NCBI RefSeq assembly: GCF_014207855.1
Contig: NZ_JACHKZ010000025.1
Location: 1-60,466, forward strand
Direction of reading: 5' to 3'
DNA: 60,466 bases
Source of the DNA: Comamonas odontotermitis
Lineage (GTDB): Bacteria > Pseudomonadota > Gammaproteobacteria > Burkholderiales > Burkholderiaceae_C
The notes under the pieces are model-generated. The model saw only the letters and a program-made list of their open reading frames with translations. It was not told where the DNA came from and did no database searches. This document shows positions 8,057 through 15,997 of this stretch, piece after piece (position 1 is the first letter of the stretch; every line of letters starts with the position of its first letter). Both the position numbers and the translations under genes were made by a program.

Positions 8057-8755
8057 ATGAGGGGAAACGTAATCTCTTATATCGAGATGTGCCAGAAGGA
8101 AGGGACTAGCCTGCAGCGCGGAATGAATTTCCGCTTAAAGGGTCGTCATTCGGTCATCTTGATGTCGGTACGGCCTAACTCTCCTTATCGAGACGAAGTG
8201 AGGGAGGGGGGGACGGTCTTGATCTATGAAGGTCACGATGTGGCCAAAACACAAGGTATTTCGGATCCCAAGCTTTTAGATCAGCCCATGACTTCCAATC
8301 GTGGAGCGCTGACTGAGAATGGGAAATTTCATAGAGCTGCACAGCACTTTAAGTCTGGCGATAAAGGGCCAGATATCGTCCAGGTATATGAAAAAATCAA
8401 GGAGGGTATCTGGGCCGACAATGGCTTTTTTCATTTAGTCGATTCTTGGGTAGAAAACGACGGGGTTCGCAACGTCTGCAAGTTCAAGTTGGTTGCAATA
8501 GAAAGCGTTTCTGATGTTGCTGCAGCTGAAGAAATGTCGAACAACATAGTTGAGCGTAGTCGAATTATTCCAACCCATGTGAAGTTGGAAGTTTGGAAGC
8601 GTGATGGAGGCAAATGCGTCACTTGCGGTGCGACAGATGAACTTCATTTCGATCACATTCTTCCCTTTTCTAAGGGTGGAACTTCACTCAAAGCAGAGAA
8701 TGTGCAATTGCTTTGCGTACGTCACAACTTGGGCAAGAGTGCAAAAATTCAGTAA
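8057..8755 (+). CDS. SRA (YDG)-HNH endonuclease, predicted modification-dependent restriction enzyme
   Basis: A 232-residue protein. Residues about 15-155 match the bacterial SRA/YDG domain: a G-R-H-S-V start, an EGGTVLIYEGHD block, an L-D-Q-P-M-T-S-N-R-G-A-L segment, and VQVYEKIKEGIWADNGFF leading to V-C-K-F-K-L. Residues 187-232 form an HNH nuclease: C187-x-x-C190, H197-F-D199-H200, Asn in N-V-Q-L-L-C220, and H223-N. The SRA domain reads 5-methyl- or hydroxymethylcytosine, so cleavage of modified DNA is the expected role. GGGAG lies 5 bases before the ATG at 8057 (a GTG at 8051 is less likely). The gene is clearly AT-richer than its neighbours (hand count: 54 GC in the 120 bases of 8461-8580, 48 of 60 at 9361-9420), which suggests horizontal acquisition. 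It sits between two Hsp70 genes. Confidence 0.85.
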   Translation: MRGNVISYIEMCQKEGTSLQRGMNFRLKGRHSVILMSVRPNSPYRDEVREGGTVLIYEGHDVAKTQGISDPKLLDQPMTSNRGALTENGKFHRAAQHFKSGDKGPDIVQVYEKIKEGIWADNGFFHLVDSWVENDGVRNVCKFKLVAIESVSDVAAAEEMSNNIVERSRIIPTHVKLEVWKRDGGKCVTCGATDELHFDHILPFSKGGTSLKAENVQLLCVRHNLGKSAKIQ

Positions 8756-8828
8756 CCAGAGAGCAGTGCTTTTCTCATCGTTATGAGGCAAGCTCATCTC
8801 AATAGTTTTAATGTGAACCACTTGCCGC

Positions 8829-11759
8829 ATGACTGCCGTGACTGAAAGCACTTCTTTTGGCTCCGCGCGTTATGTGGTGGGCATCGACCTGGGCACCAGT
8901 CACACCGTCGTCGCCAGCGTGCCTTTGGGGGGTGTGGCCGCAGAGATTGCACTGCTGAACATTCCCCAGCGCAGCACGGCTGGCGAAGTGCTTGCGCAGC
9001 CGCTGCTGCCTTCGGTGCGCTACCAGGCAGCACCCGGCGAACTGGGCGACGCCTGGCGCGAGCCCTGGCCGCCGCAGGGTGCCGATGCGCAGGCGCCTGC
9101 CGTCATCGGCCGCTGGGCGCGTGATCTGGGCACGGCCGTGCCTGGGAGGCTGGTGGCCAGCGCCAAGAGCTGGCTGTCGCACACCGGCGTGAACCGCACG
9201 GCGCCCATCCTGCCCTGGGGCGCGGCTGAAGATGTGGCCAAGGTATCTCCGCTGGCAGCGTCGAGCGCCTACCTGGCCCACGTTCGTGCCGCCTGGGACC
9301 GGGCGCACCCCGAGGCCCCGCTGCACCAGCAGGCCGTGGTGCTGACCGTGCCTGCCTCGTTCGACGAAGGCGCGCGTGCGCTGACGCTGGAGGCCGCGCA
9401 GCTGGCGGGCCTGCCCGGCGTGCATCTGCTCGAAGAGCCCAAGGCCGCCTTTCACGACTGGCTGGTGCTGCAGGGCGAGCAGCTGGCATCTCAATTGGCG
9501 GGCAGCCGGTTGGTGCTGGTCGTCGATGTGGGCGGCGGCACGACCGATCTGACGCTGATCCGCGTGGAGGCATCGCCCGATGGCGGCCTGCCCGTGCTCA
9601 CGCGCACGGCCGTGGGCGAACACCTGATGCTGGGTGGCGACAACATGGATCTGGCGCTTGCCCACCAGCTGGAGGCGCAGTTTGCAGGGGAAGGCGAGCG
9701 ATTACCCGCGCCAAGGTTTGCCCAGCTGGTGCAGCGCTGCCGCATCGCCAAGGAGCAATTGCTCGCCGCCGATGCCCCCGAGAGCGTGGCGGTGACGCTG
9801 CTGGGCGGCGGCAGCCGCCTGCTGGCCCAGGCCCGTAGCGCTACGCTTACGCGCGAGCAGGTGCGGCAATGGGTGGTCGATGGTTTTTTGCCGCCCGCGC
9901 AGATCAGCGATGTGCCCGCCCGGCGCCAAGGCGCGCTGCGCGGCTTTGGCCTGCCATATCCAGCCGATGCGGCGATTTCGCGGCATCTGGCGCAGTTTCT
10001 GTCGCAACACGCTGCTGGCACTGATGCGGCCCACCTACCCGATACCGTGCTGCTCAACGGCGGCGTCTTCCACGCCCATGCCGTGGTGGAGCGGCTGACC
10101 GAGCAGCTCTCGGCCTGGCGCGGCAGCCCGGTGCACGTGTTGCACAACCCGCACCCCGACTGGGCCGTGGCGCGCGGCGCGGCAGCGTATGGACTGGCGC
10201 GTTTTCAGCCGATTGTTGAGGAAATAGCGGATCCGGGCGAGCACGATCAGGCGCAGTCTGCTATCAAAATTGACAAGCCAGTGATTGCCGCGCGCCTGCC
10301 ACAGATCGGTGGCGGCTCGGCGCGCAGCTACTGGCTGCTGTTGCCCGCAAAATCTGGCGCCCGCCCGCAAGGCATCTGCCTGTTGCCACGCGGCACGGAA
10401 GAGGGCGTGCGCATCGTGCTCTCGGGCCGGCGCTTTGCGCTGCGGCTGGGCGAGGCCGTGCGCTTCAACCTGCTGGCCAGCAGCCGCAGCGATATACCGG
10501 CGCAGGCCGGGCAGATTGCAGAGATCGGCGGCGAAGGCTGGGTGGAGCTGCCGCCGCTGTCTGCGGTGCTGCCCGCACCGCAGGGGCGCGATAAGGCCCA
10601 GGTCGAGGTGCAATTGCAGGCCAGCATGACCGAAGTGGGCACGCTGGAAGTGCGTTGCGTATCCGCCGAGAAGTCCGACGGTGCCTCCCCCTCCTGGCTG
10701 CTGCCTTTTGCTGTGCGTGGTGCTGTGCGCGGAGCGGTAGAACATGATGCTGCTGCTGATTTGGTAGCTGACGGCGCAGATAGAGAAAGCGCTGGTGGCC
10801 AGAACGGCTTGAAATCATCGGATGCGCGTTTGCCCGAGGCCGTGGCACTGATCGACCGCATTTTCGGCAACCAGGCGCAGGACGTGACGGCCAAGGAAGT
10901 GCGCCAGCTGCGCCAATCGCTGGAAAAAGTGCTGGGCCCGCGCGAGGCCTGGGGCATTGCCCTGCTGCGCGCCTTGTTCGATACCTTGCTGGCCCGCGCC
11001 CGGCGCCGCCGCCGCACCGTGGAGCACGAGCGCGTCTGGCTCAACCTTGCAGGCTGGTGCCTGCGGCCCGGCGTGGGGGCCGAACTCGATCCCTGGCGCA
11101 TGGAGCAGATCTGGGCGCTCTATCCCCATGGCCTGGGCCATGGCAAGGAAGCAGGCAACTGGACCGAGTGGTGGGTGTTCTGGCGCCGCGTAGCGGCGGG
11201 CCTGAACGAAGCGCAGCAGATGGAGCTGCTTGAAGACGTGGCCGGCCACATGCAAAAAACCGTGCAGCAAACTGCCCGGGGCAAGAGCAGCCACGGCAGC
11301 TACGACGACATGCTGCGCCTGTTTGCCGCCATGGAAGCCGTGCCCTGGCAGTACCGCCAGGAAATGGGCCAGTGGATGCTGCAGCGCTTGAAGCGCCCCG
11401 AGGAAACCGCGCAGACCTGGTGGGCCATCGGCCGCCTTGCCGCGCGCCAACCGCTGGCCGCCAACGCGCACCTCGTGATGCCACCCGAGGCGGCGCAGGA
11501 GTTTTTGAACGCCACGCTCGCCCAGGATTGGCGCAGAAACGAAACGGCCATGTTCGCTGCCGTGCAGATGGCCCGCATGACCGGAGACCGCGCGCGCGAT
11601 CTGCCTGATGCCACGCGCGCCCAGGTGCTGGAGAAAATGCGCGCCGCAGGCGCCCCGCCGCGCTGGATCGCCATGGTGGAGCAGGTGGTGCAGATGGAAG
11701 CCGAAGACCAGAAGCGCAGCTTTGGCGATAGCCTGCCTCCAGGGCTGGTATTGCTGTAG
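8829..11759 (+). CDS. Large Hsp70 family protein with C-terminal DUF3731-like region
   Basis: A 976-residue protein. The N-terminal ATPase has phosphate-1 GIDLGTSHTV and phosphate-2 DVGGGTTDLT (about residue 231), followed by a substrate-binding-like region. About 300 C-terminal residues (from LPEAVALIDRIFG) match the DUF3731 type found fused to Hsp70. Compared with the first Hsp70, it has about 25 extra residues at the ATPase/substrate-domain junction (about residues 464-482) and a second low-complexity linker before DUF3731 (about 640-660). Both coincide with copies of the palindromic repeat family (10221-10273 and 10757-10804) translated in frame. Cytoplasmic. Probably the partner of the Hsp70 at 6156 in a conserved but uncharacterised chaperone module. 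Confidence 0.88.
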   Translation: MTAVTESTSFGSARYVVGIDLGTSHTVVASVPLGGVAAEIALLNIPQRSTAGEVLAQPLLPSVRYQAAPGELGDAWREPWPPQGADAQAPAVIGRWARDLGTAVPGRLVASAKSWLSHTGVNRTAPILPWGAAEDVAKVSPLAASSAYLAHVRAAWDRAHPEAPLHQQAVVLTVPASFDEGARALTLEAAQLAGLPGVHLLEEPKAAFHDWLVLQGEQLASQLAGSRLVLVVDVGGGTTDLTLIRVEASPDGGLPVLTRTAVGEHLMLGGDNMDLALAHQLEAQFAGEGERLPAPRFAQLVQRCRIAKEQLLAADAPESVAVTLLGGGSRLLAQARSATLTREQVRQWVVDGFLPPAQISDVPARRQGALRGFGLPYPADAAISRHLAQFLSQHAAGTDAAHLPDTVLLNGGVFHAHAVVERLTEQLSAWRGSPVHVLHNPHPDWAVARGAAAYGLARFQPIVEEIADPGEHDQAQSAIKIDKPVIAARLPQIGGGSARSYWLLLPAKSGARPQGICLLPRGTEEGVRIVLSGRRFALRLGEAVRFNLLASSRSDIPAQAGQIAEIGGEGWVELPPLSAVLPAPQGRDKAQVEVQLQASMTEVGTLEVRCVSAEKSDGASPSWLLPFAVRGAVRGAVEHDAAADLVADGADRESAGGQNGLKSSDARLPEAVALIDRIFGNQAQDVTAKEVRQLRQSLEKVLGPREAWGIALLRALFDTLLARARRRRRTVEHERVWLNLAGWCLRPGVGAELDPWRMEQIWALYPHGLGHGKEAGNWTEWWVFWRRVAAGLNEAQQMELLEDVAGHMQKTVQQTARGKSSHGSYDDMLRLFAAMEAVPWQYRQEMGQWMLQRLKRPEETAQTWWAIGRLAARQPLAANAHLVMPPEAAQEFLNATLAQDWRRNETAMFAAVQMARMTGDRARDLPDATRAQVLEKMRAAGAPPRWIAMVEQVVQMEAEDQKRSFGDSLPPGLVLL
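10221..10273. repeat. Palindromic repeat copy inside Hsp70 gene, in frame (ATPase/substrate linker)
   Basis: The minus strand reads TTTTGATAGCAGACTGCGCC then a spacer then GGGCGAGC-like sequence and a closing CCGCTATTTC, the general TAGC...GCGC...GCTA plan of the family. It is translated as part of the residues that are extra relative to the paralogue at 6156-8033. Confidence 0.5.
10757..10804. repeat. Palindromic repeat copy inside Hsp70 gene, in frame (before DUF3731)
   Basis: It shows TTGGTAGCTGACGGCGC, a short spacer, then AAAGCGCTGGTGGCC, the family core with both halves preserved. It encodes a low-complexity linker (…LVADGADRESAGG…) immediately before the DUF3731-like region. Confidence 0.55.
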
Positions 11760-11866
11760 CAGTAGCAGCTTTTGTCGCCAATGCGGAACGGTTCGCGCAT
11801 GCCGTGGGCGCTTTGCCTGTAAATTGGCAGCTTCCGTGTCATTTGTGGGCCATGGGCCGCTGCGCC

Positions 11867-12328
11867 ATGAAAGATTCTGTATTGGACATCCGGCCGCTTG
11901 CCACTGGCGATTTGCAGGCGCTGCTGGCGCTCTACCAGCACTTGCATGCGTCAGACGATCCTCTGCCGTCTCTTGCCCGCGTGGAGTCCATCTGGGCAGG
12001 CCTGGTGGCCGATCCGCACAATCTCTACCTGGGCGGCTTTGTGGGCGGCCAACTCGTGGCCAGTTGCGTGCTCACCACCATACCCAACCTCACGCGCGGC
12101 TGCAGACCGTATGGTTTGATTGAGAACGTGGTGACACACGACGCATTCCGGCAGCGCGGGTTTGGCAAGGCTGTGTTGCAGCACGCCTTGCAACGGGCCT
12201 GGGCCCAGGGGTGCTACAAGGCCATGCTGATGACCGGCCGCAAGGACGAGGCGGTCATGCAGTTTTATGAAGGCGCGGGTTTTGACCGGCACGACAAGCA
12301 AGCCTTTGTCGCCCGGCCACCTGTGTGA
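11867..12328 (+). CDS. GNAT family N-acetyltransferase
   Basis: A 153-residue GNAT-fold protein. An IRPLATGDL start is followed by the acetyl-CoA-binding motif A segment V-V-T-H-D-A-F-R-Q-R-G-F-G-K (R/Q-x-x-G-x-G/A type) and a C-terminal Q-F-Y-E-G-A-G-F segment, both typical of the family. The acceptor substrate cannot be inferred. I chose the ATG at 11867 because homology begins there. An ATG at 11852 would add five residues. Its position just upstream of the Bug/aminopeptidase operon (83-base gap) is suggestive but does not prove co-transcription. Confidence 0.85.
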   Translation: MKDSVLDIRPLATGDLQALLALYQHLHASDDPLPSLARVESIWAGLVADPHNLYLGGFVGGQLVASCVLTTIPNLTRGCRPYGLIENVVTHDAFRQRGFGKAVLQHALQRAWAQGCYKAMLMTGRKDEAVMQFYEGAGFDRHDKQAFVARPPV

Positions 12329-12411
12329 CCGATGCAACAATGCACAGGTTCCAGCGTGCAGCAACCGGGAGGGTGCTGCCGACAAGCACAAAACCATAGA
12401 AAGAGTTCGCT

Positions 12412-13437
12412 ATGAAATTTGATGTTGTGGCGCGCACTGGCCATGCGCCAGAAGCTGTTTTTGCTTCCAAACGCCGATGGCTGGTAGTGGCCGCTGGCGC
12501 TGCCGTGCTGGCTGGTGCGCCGCAGGCCTGGGCGCAAGGGGCGGCGGGCAACTGGCCTGCCAAGCCCATCACCTTCATCGTGCCCCAGGCGCCCGGTGGG
12601 GCCAACGATGTGATTGCGCGCGCGGTGGCGCAGGGCCTGGAAAACTCGCTGGGCCAGCCCGTGGTGGTGGAAAACCGGCCCGGCGCCAATGGCAACCTGG
12701 GCACCAGCCAGGTGGCGCGCGCTGCGGCAGACGGTTACACCTTCCTGGTGACGGCGCAAAGCGCCTACACCATCAATCCGGCGCTCTACACCACGGTGCC
12801 GTTTGATCCGCTCAAGGATTTCACGCCCATCATGCAACTGGCGGTGGCGCCATACCTGCTGGTGGTCAACCCCAAATTCCCCGCCAAAAACCTGGACGAG
12901 CTGGTGGCCTATGCCAAGGCCCACCCGGGCAAGGTGGAATATGCCTCGGCAGGCAACGGCACGCTCAACCACCTGCTGGGCGAAATGCTGAAAAAGCAGA
13001 AGAAGATCGAGCTGCTGCATGTGCCGTACAAGGGCGCATCGGCTGCAGCCACCGATGTGGTGGCGGGCCAGTTGCCCATGACGTTCGGCAGCTTTCCCGG
13101 CGTGATGCCCTTTGTGGCCAGCGGCAAGCTGCGCGTTCTGGGCGTGGCTTCCGACAAGCCCACACAGCTGGCCCCCGAGATCGTGCCCCTGGGCAAAGAT
13201 CTGGCGGTCACCAGCTGGTATGGCCTGTTTGTACCCGCTGGCACGCCCGATGCCATCGTCACCCGGCTGCACGCTGCCATTGCCAAGGTGATGGCTACGC
13301 CTGCTATGGCTGAGCGGTTGAAGGGGCTGGGGGCAGAGCCCGTGCAGTCCGATCCGCGCAGCTTCAAGGCAGGCCTGCCTGCCGAGCTGGCCTACTGGAA
13401 GCAGGTGGTGCAGGATTCGGGGGCACACATTGACTGA
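12412..13437 (+). CDS. Bug/TctC-family periplasmic solute-binding protein
   Basis: A 341-residue protein with an N-terminal signal sequence (KRRW followed by a hydrophobic stretch, cleavage probably after AQAWA near residue 42). The mature domain has the Bug hallmarks P-I-T-F-I-V-P-x-A-P-G-G and V-V-V-E-N-R-P-G-A-N-G. Bug proteins bind carboxylates and other small acids in the periplasm. Many are orphans without TctA/B genes, as here. An AAAGAG lies before the ATG. The end overlaps the aminopeptidase start at 13430, so the ligand may be a product or substrate of those peptidases (D-amino-acid-containing peptides or amino acids). That specificity is inference. Confidence 0.88.
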   Translation: MKFDVVARTGHAPEAVFASKRRWLVVAAGAAVLAGAPQAWAQGAAGNWPAKPITFIVPQAPGGANDVIARAVAQGLENSLGQPVVVENRPGANGNLGTSQVARAAADGYTFLVTAQSAYTINPALYTTVPFDPLKDFTPIMQLAVAPYLLVVNPKFPAKNLDELVAYAKAHPGKVEYASAGNGTLNHLLGEMLKKQKKIELLHVPYKGASAAATDVVAGQLPMTFGSFPGVMPFVASGKLRVLGVASDKPTQLAPEIVPLGKDLAVTSWYGLFVPAGTPDAIVTRLHAAIAKVMATPAMAERLKGLGAEPVQSDPRSFKAGLPAELAYWKQVVQDSGAHID

Positions 13438-14500
13438 TGCACAACTGCTGGCAGCCTGCGCCGCCTTGCCCCGGGTTGGTCATTTGCCCCCCGGGCCGCG
13501 CAATACCATCACCGATGTGGCGGGCCTGCGCGTAGGCCACTGCACCGTTGCCCAAGGCGACCTGCAGACCGGTGTGACGGTGGTGGTGCCGCCGGTGGCC
13601 AATCCCTTTTTGCACAAGCTGCCTGCGGGGCTGGCGGTGATCAATGGCTTTGGCAAAAGTGCGGGCCTGGTGCAACTGGCCGAGCTGGGCCAGATTGAAA
13701 CCCCCATTGCGCTCACCAACACCTTTGGCGTGCCTGCCGTGGTGCAGGCGCAGATTGCCGAGTGCATTGCCGCCAACCCCGAATGCGGCCGCAGCCTGCC
13801 CACGGTGAATGCGCTGGTGCTGGAGTGCAATGACGGCTATCTGAGCGACATCCAGCGCATGGCGGTGACGGCAGACCACTACCGCGAGGCGGTGGAGTCT
13901 GCTTCCTATAGCGTGGCCCAGGGCGCAGTGGGTGCGGGGCGCGGCATGTCGTGCTTTCAGCTCAAGGGCGGTATCGGTACGGCCTCGCGCGTGGTGGAGA
14001 TGGCTGACTGCCACTACACCGTGGGGGCGCTGGTGCAGGCCAACATGGGCAAGCTCGCTGACCTGCGTTGGGGCGGTGTACCCGTTGGTGCAGCGCTGCA
14101 GCAGCGCCTGCATGCCAAGGAGCAGCAGGCCGCGCTGGGCGATGGTGTGGACAAGGGCAGCATCATCATGCTGCTGGCCACCGATGCCCCGCTGGACAGC
14201 CGCCAGCTCACCCGTATGGCCCGGCGCGCCGCAGCAGGGCTGGCGAATACCGGCTCCTGCTATGGCCATGGCAGCGGCGATATTGCGCTGGCGTTCAGCT
14301 GCGCCTACACGCAGCCTGCCGATGTGAACGAACCCATGCCCGCCATGCCGATGCTGCACGAGACGCTGCTCGACCCGCTGTTCCGCGCCGCATCAGACGC
14401 CGTGGAGCAGGCGATCTACCATGCGCTGTGGCATGCGCAGATGGTGCAGGGACGCGATGGCCACCGCCGCTGGGGCTGGCAGGATCTGTGGAAAGACTGA
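13430..14500 (+). CDS. dmpA: P1 (S58) family peptidase, DmpA-type aminopeptidase
   Basis: A 356-residue protein of the DmpA/beta-aminopeptidase family, Ntn-hydrolase-like enzymes that self-cleave into two chains. The start R-N-T-I-T-D-V-A-G-L-x-V-G-H is diagnostic. The expected autoproteolysis site is Gly243-Ser244 in DKGSIIMLLATDAPL, giving a 113-residue beta chain that begins with the catalytic Ser (about 126 residues in the characterised Ochrobactrum DmpA, from memory). Downstream GHGSGDIALAFS is also conserved. Start: TTG at 13430, overlapping the Bug gene by 8 bases. No in-frame ATG exists nearby. It probably releases N-terminal D- or L-amino acids from peptides and acts with the next gene. 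Confidence 0.85.
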   Translation: MTDAQLLAACAALPRVGHLPPGPRNTITDVAGLRVGHCTVAQGDLQTGVTVVVPPVANPFLHKLPAGLAVINGFGKSAGLVQLAELGQIETPIALTNTFGVPAVVQAQIAECIAANPECGRSLPTVNALVLECNDGYLSDIQRMAVTADHYREAVESASYSVAQGAVGAGRGMSCFQLKGGIGTASRVVEMADCHYTVGALVQANMGKLADLRWGGVPVGAALQQRLHAKEQQAALGDGVDKGSIIMLLATDAPLDSRQLTRMARRAAAGLANTGSCYGHGSGDIALAFSCAYTQPADVNEPMPAMPMLHETLLDPLFRAASDAVEQAIYHALWHAQMVQGRDGHRRWGWQDLWKD

Positions 14501-14503
14501 GCT

Positions 14504-15322
14504 ATGAAAGTACTGATTTCTGTTGATATCGAAGGCGTGGCCGGTGTCTACCACGCCGAACAGGTGCGAGCCGGCAACCCCGAGTACGAGCGCGCCCGCC
14601 GCTGGATGGCCCAGGAGGCCAATGCAGCGATTGATGGCGCCTTTGCAGCCGGGGCCACCGAGGTGTTCGTCAATGATTCGCATGGCGGCTTTCGCAATAT
14701 GCCGCCCGATCTGCTGGATGCGCGGGCGCAGGTGATTCAAGGCAAGCCGCGTTACCTGAGCATGGTGGCAGGCGTAGAGCTGGGCATGGATGCGGTGTGC
14801 ATGGTGGGTTACCACTCGCGCGCGCAGGGGCGCGGCATTCTGGCGCACACCATCAACAGTTTTGCGTTTGCGCGTGTGTGCATCAATGGCCAGCCAGCCA
14901 GCGAAGCCCATCTTTACGGCGCGCTGGCCGGTGCCTATGGCGCGCCGGTGGTGATGCTGGCGGGTGATGATGTGCTGCGCGCAGAGAATGAGGCCCTCTT
15001 TCCCTGCGCCGTGTTTGTGCAGACCAAGCGCGCCACGGGCCATGCGAGCGGCATCAGCCTGTCGCCCGAGCAGTCTCAGGCCGCCATTCGTGAGGGGGTG
15101 GTGCTGGCATTGGCGCAGCGCGCGCAATGTCAGCCGCTCCTGGCTGCCAGTCCGGTGCAGGTGGAGATCACGGCCACATCGCCGGGCATGGCCGATCTGT
15201 TCTGCCAGTGGCCGACGCTGGAGCGTGTGGACGGCTGCACGGTGCGCTTCAGCGCGCCAGAGATCGAGTCGGCCGTGCGCATGATCAACTGCCTGTCGGC
15301 CATGTCGTCAATGCTCCGTTAG
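14504..15322 (+). CDS. dppA: M55 family D-aminopeptidase (DppA-type)
   Basis: A 272-residue zinc D-aminopeptidase. The SVDIEG motif places Asp8 and Glu10 exactly as in Bacillus subtilis DppA. The other ligands follow at His60 (NDSHGG), His104 (GYHSRA) and Glu134 (PASEAHLYG). The family removes D-amino acids such as D-Ala from di- and oligopeptides and forms ring-shaped oligomers. The gene starts 3 bases after the DmpA stop, so Bug, DmpA and DppA form one operon devoted to D-residue or otherwise protease-resistant peptides. No transporter permease is present. In other species dppA is often joined to an oligopeptide ABC system. Confidence 0.88.
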   Translation: MKVLISVDIEGVAGVYHAEQVRAGNPEYERARRWMAQEANAAIDGAFAAGATEVFVNDSHGGFRNMPPDLLDARAQVIQGKPRYLSMVAGVELGMDAVCMVGYHSRAQGRGILAHTINSFAFARVCINGQPASEAHLYGALAGAYGAPVVMLAGDDVLRAENEALFPCAVFVQTKRATGHASGISLSPEQSQAAIREGVVLALAQRAQCQPLLAASPVQVEITATSPGMADLFCQWPTLERVDGCTVRFSAPEIESAVRMINCLSAMSSMLR

Positions 15323-15325
15323 GCC

Positions 15326-15350
15326 GCTGCACCACGGTGCTTCGTGCAGC
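15326..15350 (+). terminator. Possible stem-loop after dppA
   Basis: GCTGCAC (15326-15332) pairs with GTGCAGC (15344-15350), four bases after the dppA stop and between convergent genes. There is no T-tract, so it is only a weak terminator candidate. Confidence 0.3.
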
Positions 15351-15364
15351 AGCCGCGGCGTTGC

Positions 15365-15856
15365 TCAGCGTACAGGTATCTGCACCGCAGCGGGTACCGG
15401 CACCGCCGTCACGCTGTTCTGTGGCGAGCCTTCGATCACGCGGTCGGAATAGGTCATGTAGACCAGCGCATGGCGGCTGGTGTCGACCATGCGTACCACG
15501 CGCAGGCGCTTGAAGAGCAGCGACGTGCGTTCGCTGAACACTTCATCCTGCTGCTTGATCGGCTTTTCGATGGTGATGGGGCCAACTTGCACACAGGCAA
15601 TCGACGCTTCGGAGCGGTCTTCCGCAAGGCCCAGGCCGCCTTTGATGCCGCCGGTCTTGGCGCGCGATACATAGCAGGTCACGCCCTTGACCTGGGGGTC
15701 GTCATAGGCTTCGACGACGATTTTGTGGTCGGGGCCGACCAGCTTGAAGACGGTGTCCACCGAGCCGATGGTTTCCGGGCTGGCCATGGCATGGCCTGCT
15801 GCAGCGCAAACACCGGCCACCAGCATGGCGCGCAGGCAAGAGGTAAATCGCATCAT
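15365..15856 (-). CDS. creA: CreA family periplasmic protein
   Basis: A 163-residue protein with a signal peptide (hydrophobic stretch ...[15 protein letters not shown], cleavage near residue 25). A conserved CreA body follows: [16 protein letters not shown]-x-V-x-G-V-x-C-Y-V-S, and S-I-A-C-x-Q-V-G-P-I. Two cysteines in the mature protein may form a disulfide. The molecular function of CreA is not established. The start is the first of two ATGs (15856), with AGGAG 6 bases upstream. That ribosome-binding site directly abuts the terminator-like hairpin at 15870-15915. Confidence 0.88.
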   Translation of the reverse strand: MMRFTSCLRAMLVAGVCAAAGHAMASPETIGSVDTVFKLVGPDHKIVVEAYDDPQVKGVTCYVSRAKTGGIKGGLGLAEDRSEASIACVQVGPITIEKPIKQQDEVFSERTSLLFKRLRVVRMVDTSRHALVYMTYSDRVIEGSPQNSVTAVPVPAAVQIPVR

Positions 15857-15869
15857 CGAACACTCCTGT

Positions 15870-15915
15870 AAAAAATCCTTGAAATCTGCGCTGCCGCGCA
15901 TCTGTCAAGGATTTT
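15870..15915 (-). terminator. Rho-independent terminator downstream of cphA, abutting creA
   Basis: Minus strand: an outer 11-bp stem AAAATCCTTGA / TCAAGGATTTT (15915-15905 with 15882-15872), an inner TGCGC-GGCA-GCGCA hairpin, then a T6 run (15875-15870). It fits termination of the cphA operon. The creA ribosome-binding site begins only a few bases beyond the T-run. Confidence 0.65.
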
Positions 15916-15917
15916 GT

Positions 15918-15956
15918 ATTTTATTTTGATAGCAGATGCCGGCAAGACCGGCATCT
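15918..15956. repeat. Dispersed palindromic repeat copy (hairpin variant)
   Basis: TTTTGATAGCAGATGCCGG pairs through GATGCCGG-CAAGA-CCGGCATC (15935-15955). It matches the TTTTGATAGCAG start of other copies and lies between cphA and its terminator. Confidence 0.5.
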
Positions 15957-15997
15957 TGGGGGGCAGCGCGGTTTCAGCGCAGCCGCTACGCAGTCTC

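Noticed and set aside
8774..8787. Small hairpin CTCAT-CGTT-ATGAG after the SRA-HNH gene
   Set aside because: Five-base stem without a T-tract; too weak to call a terminator.
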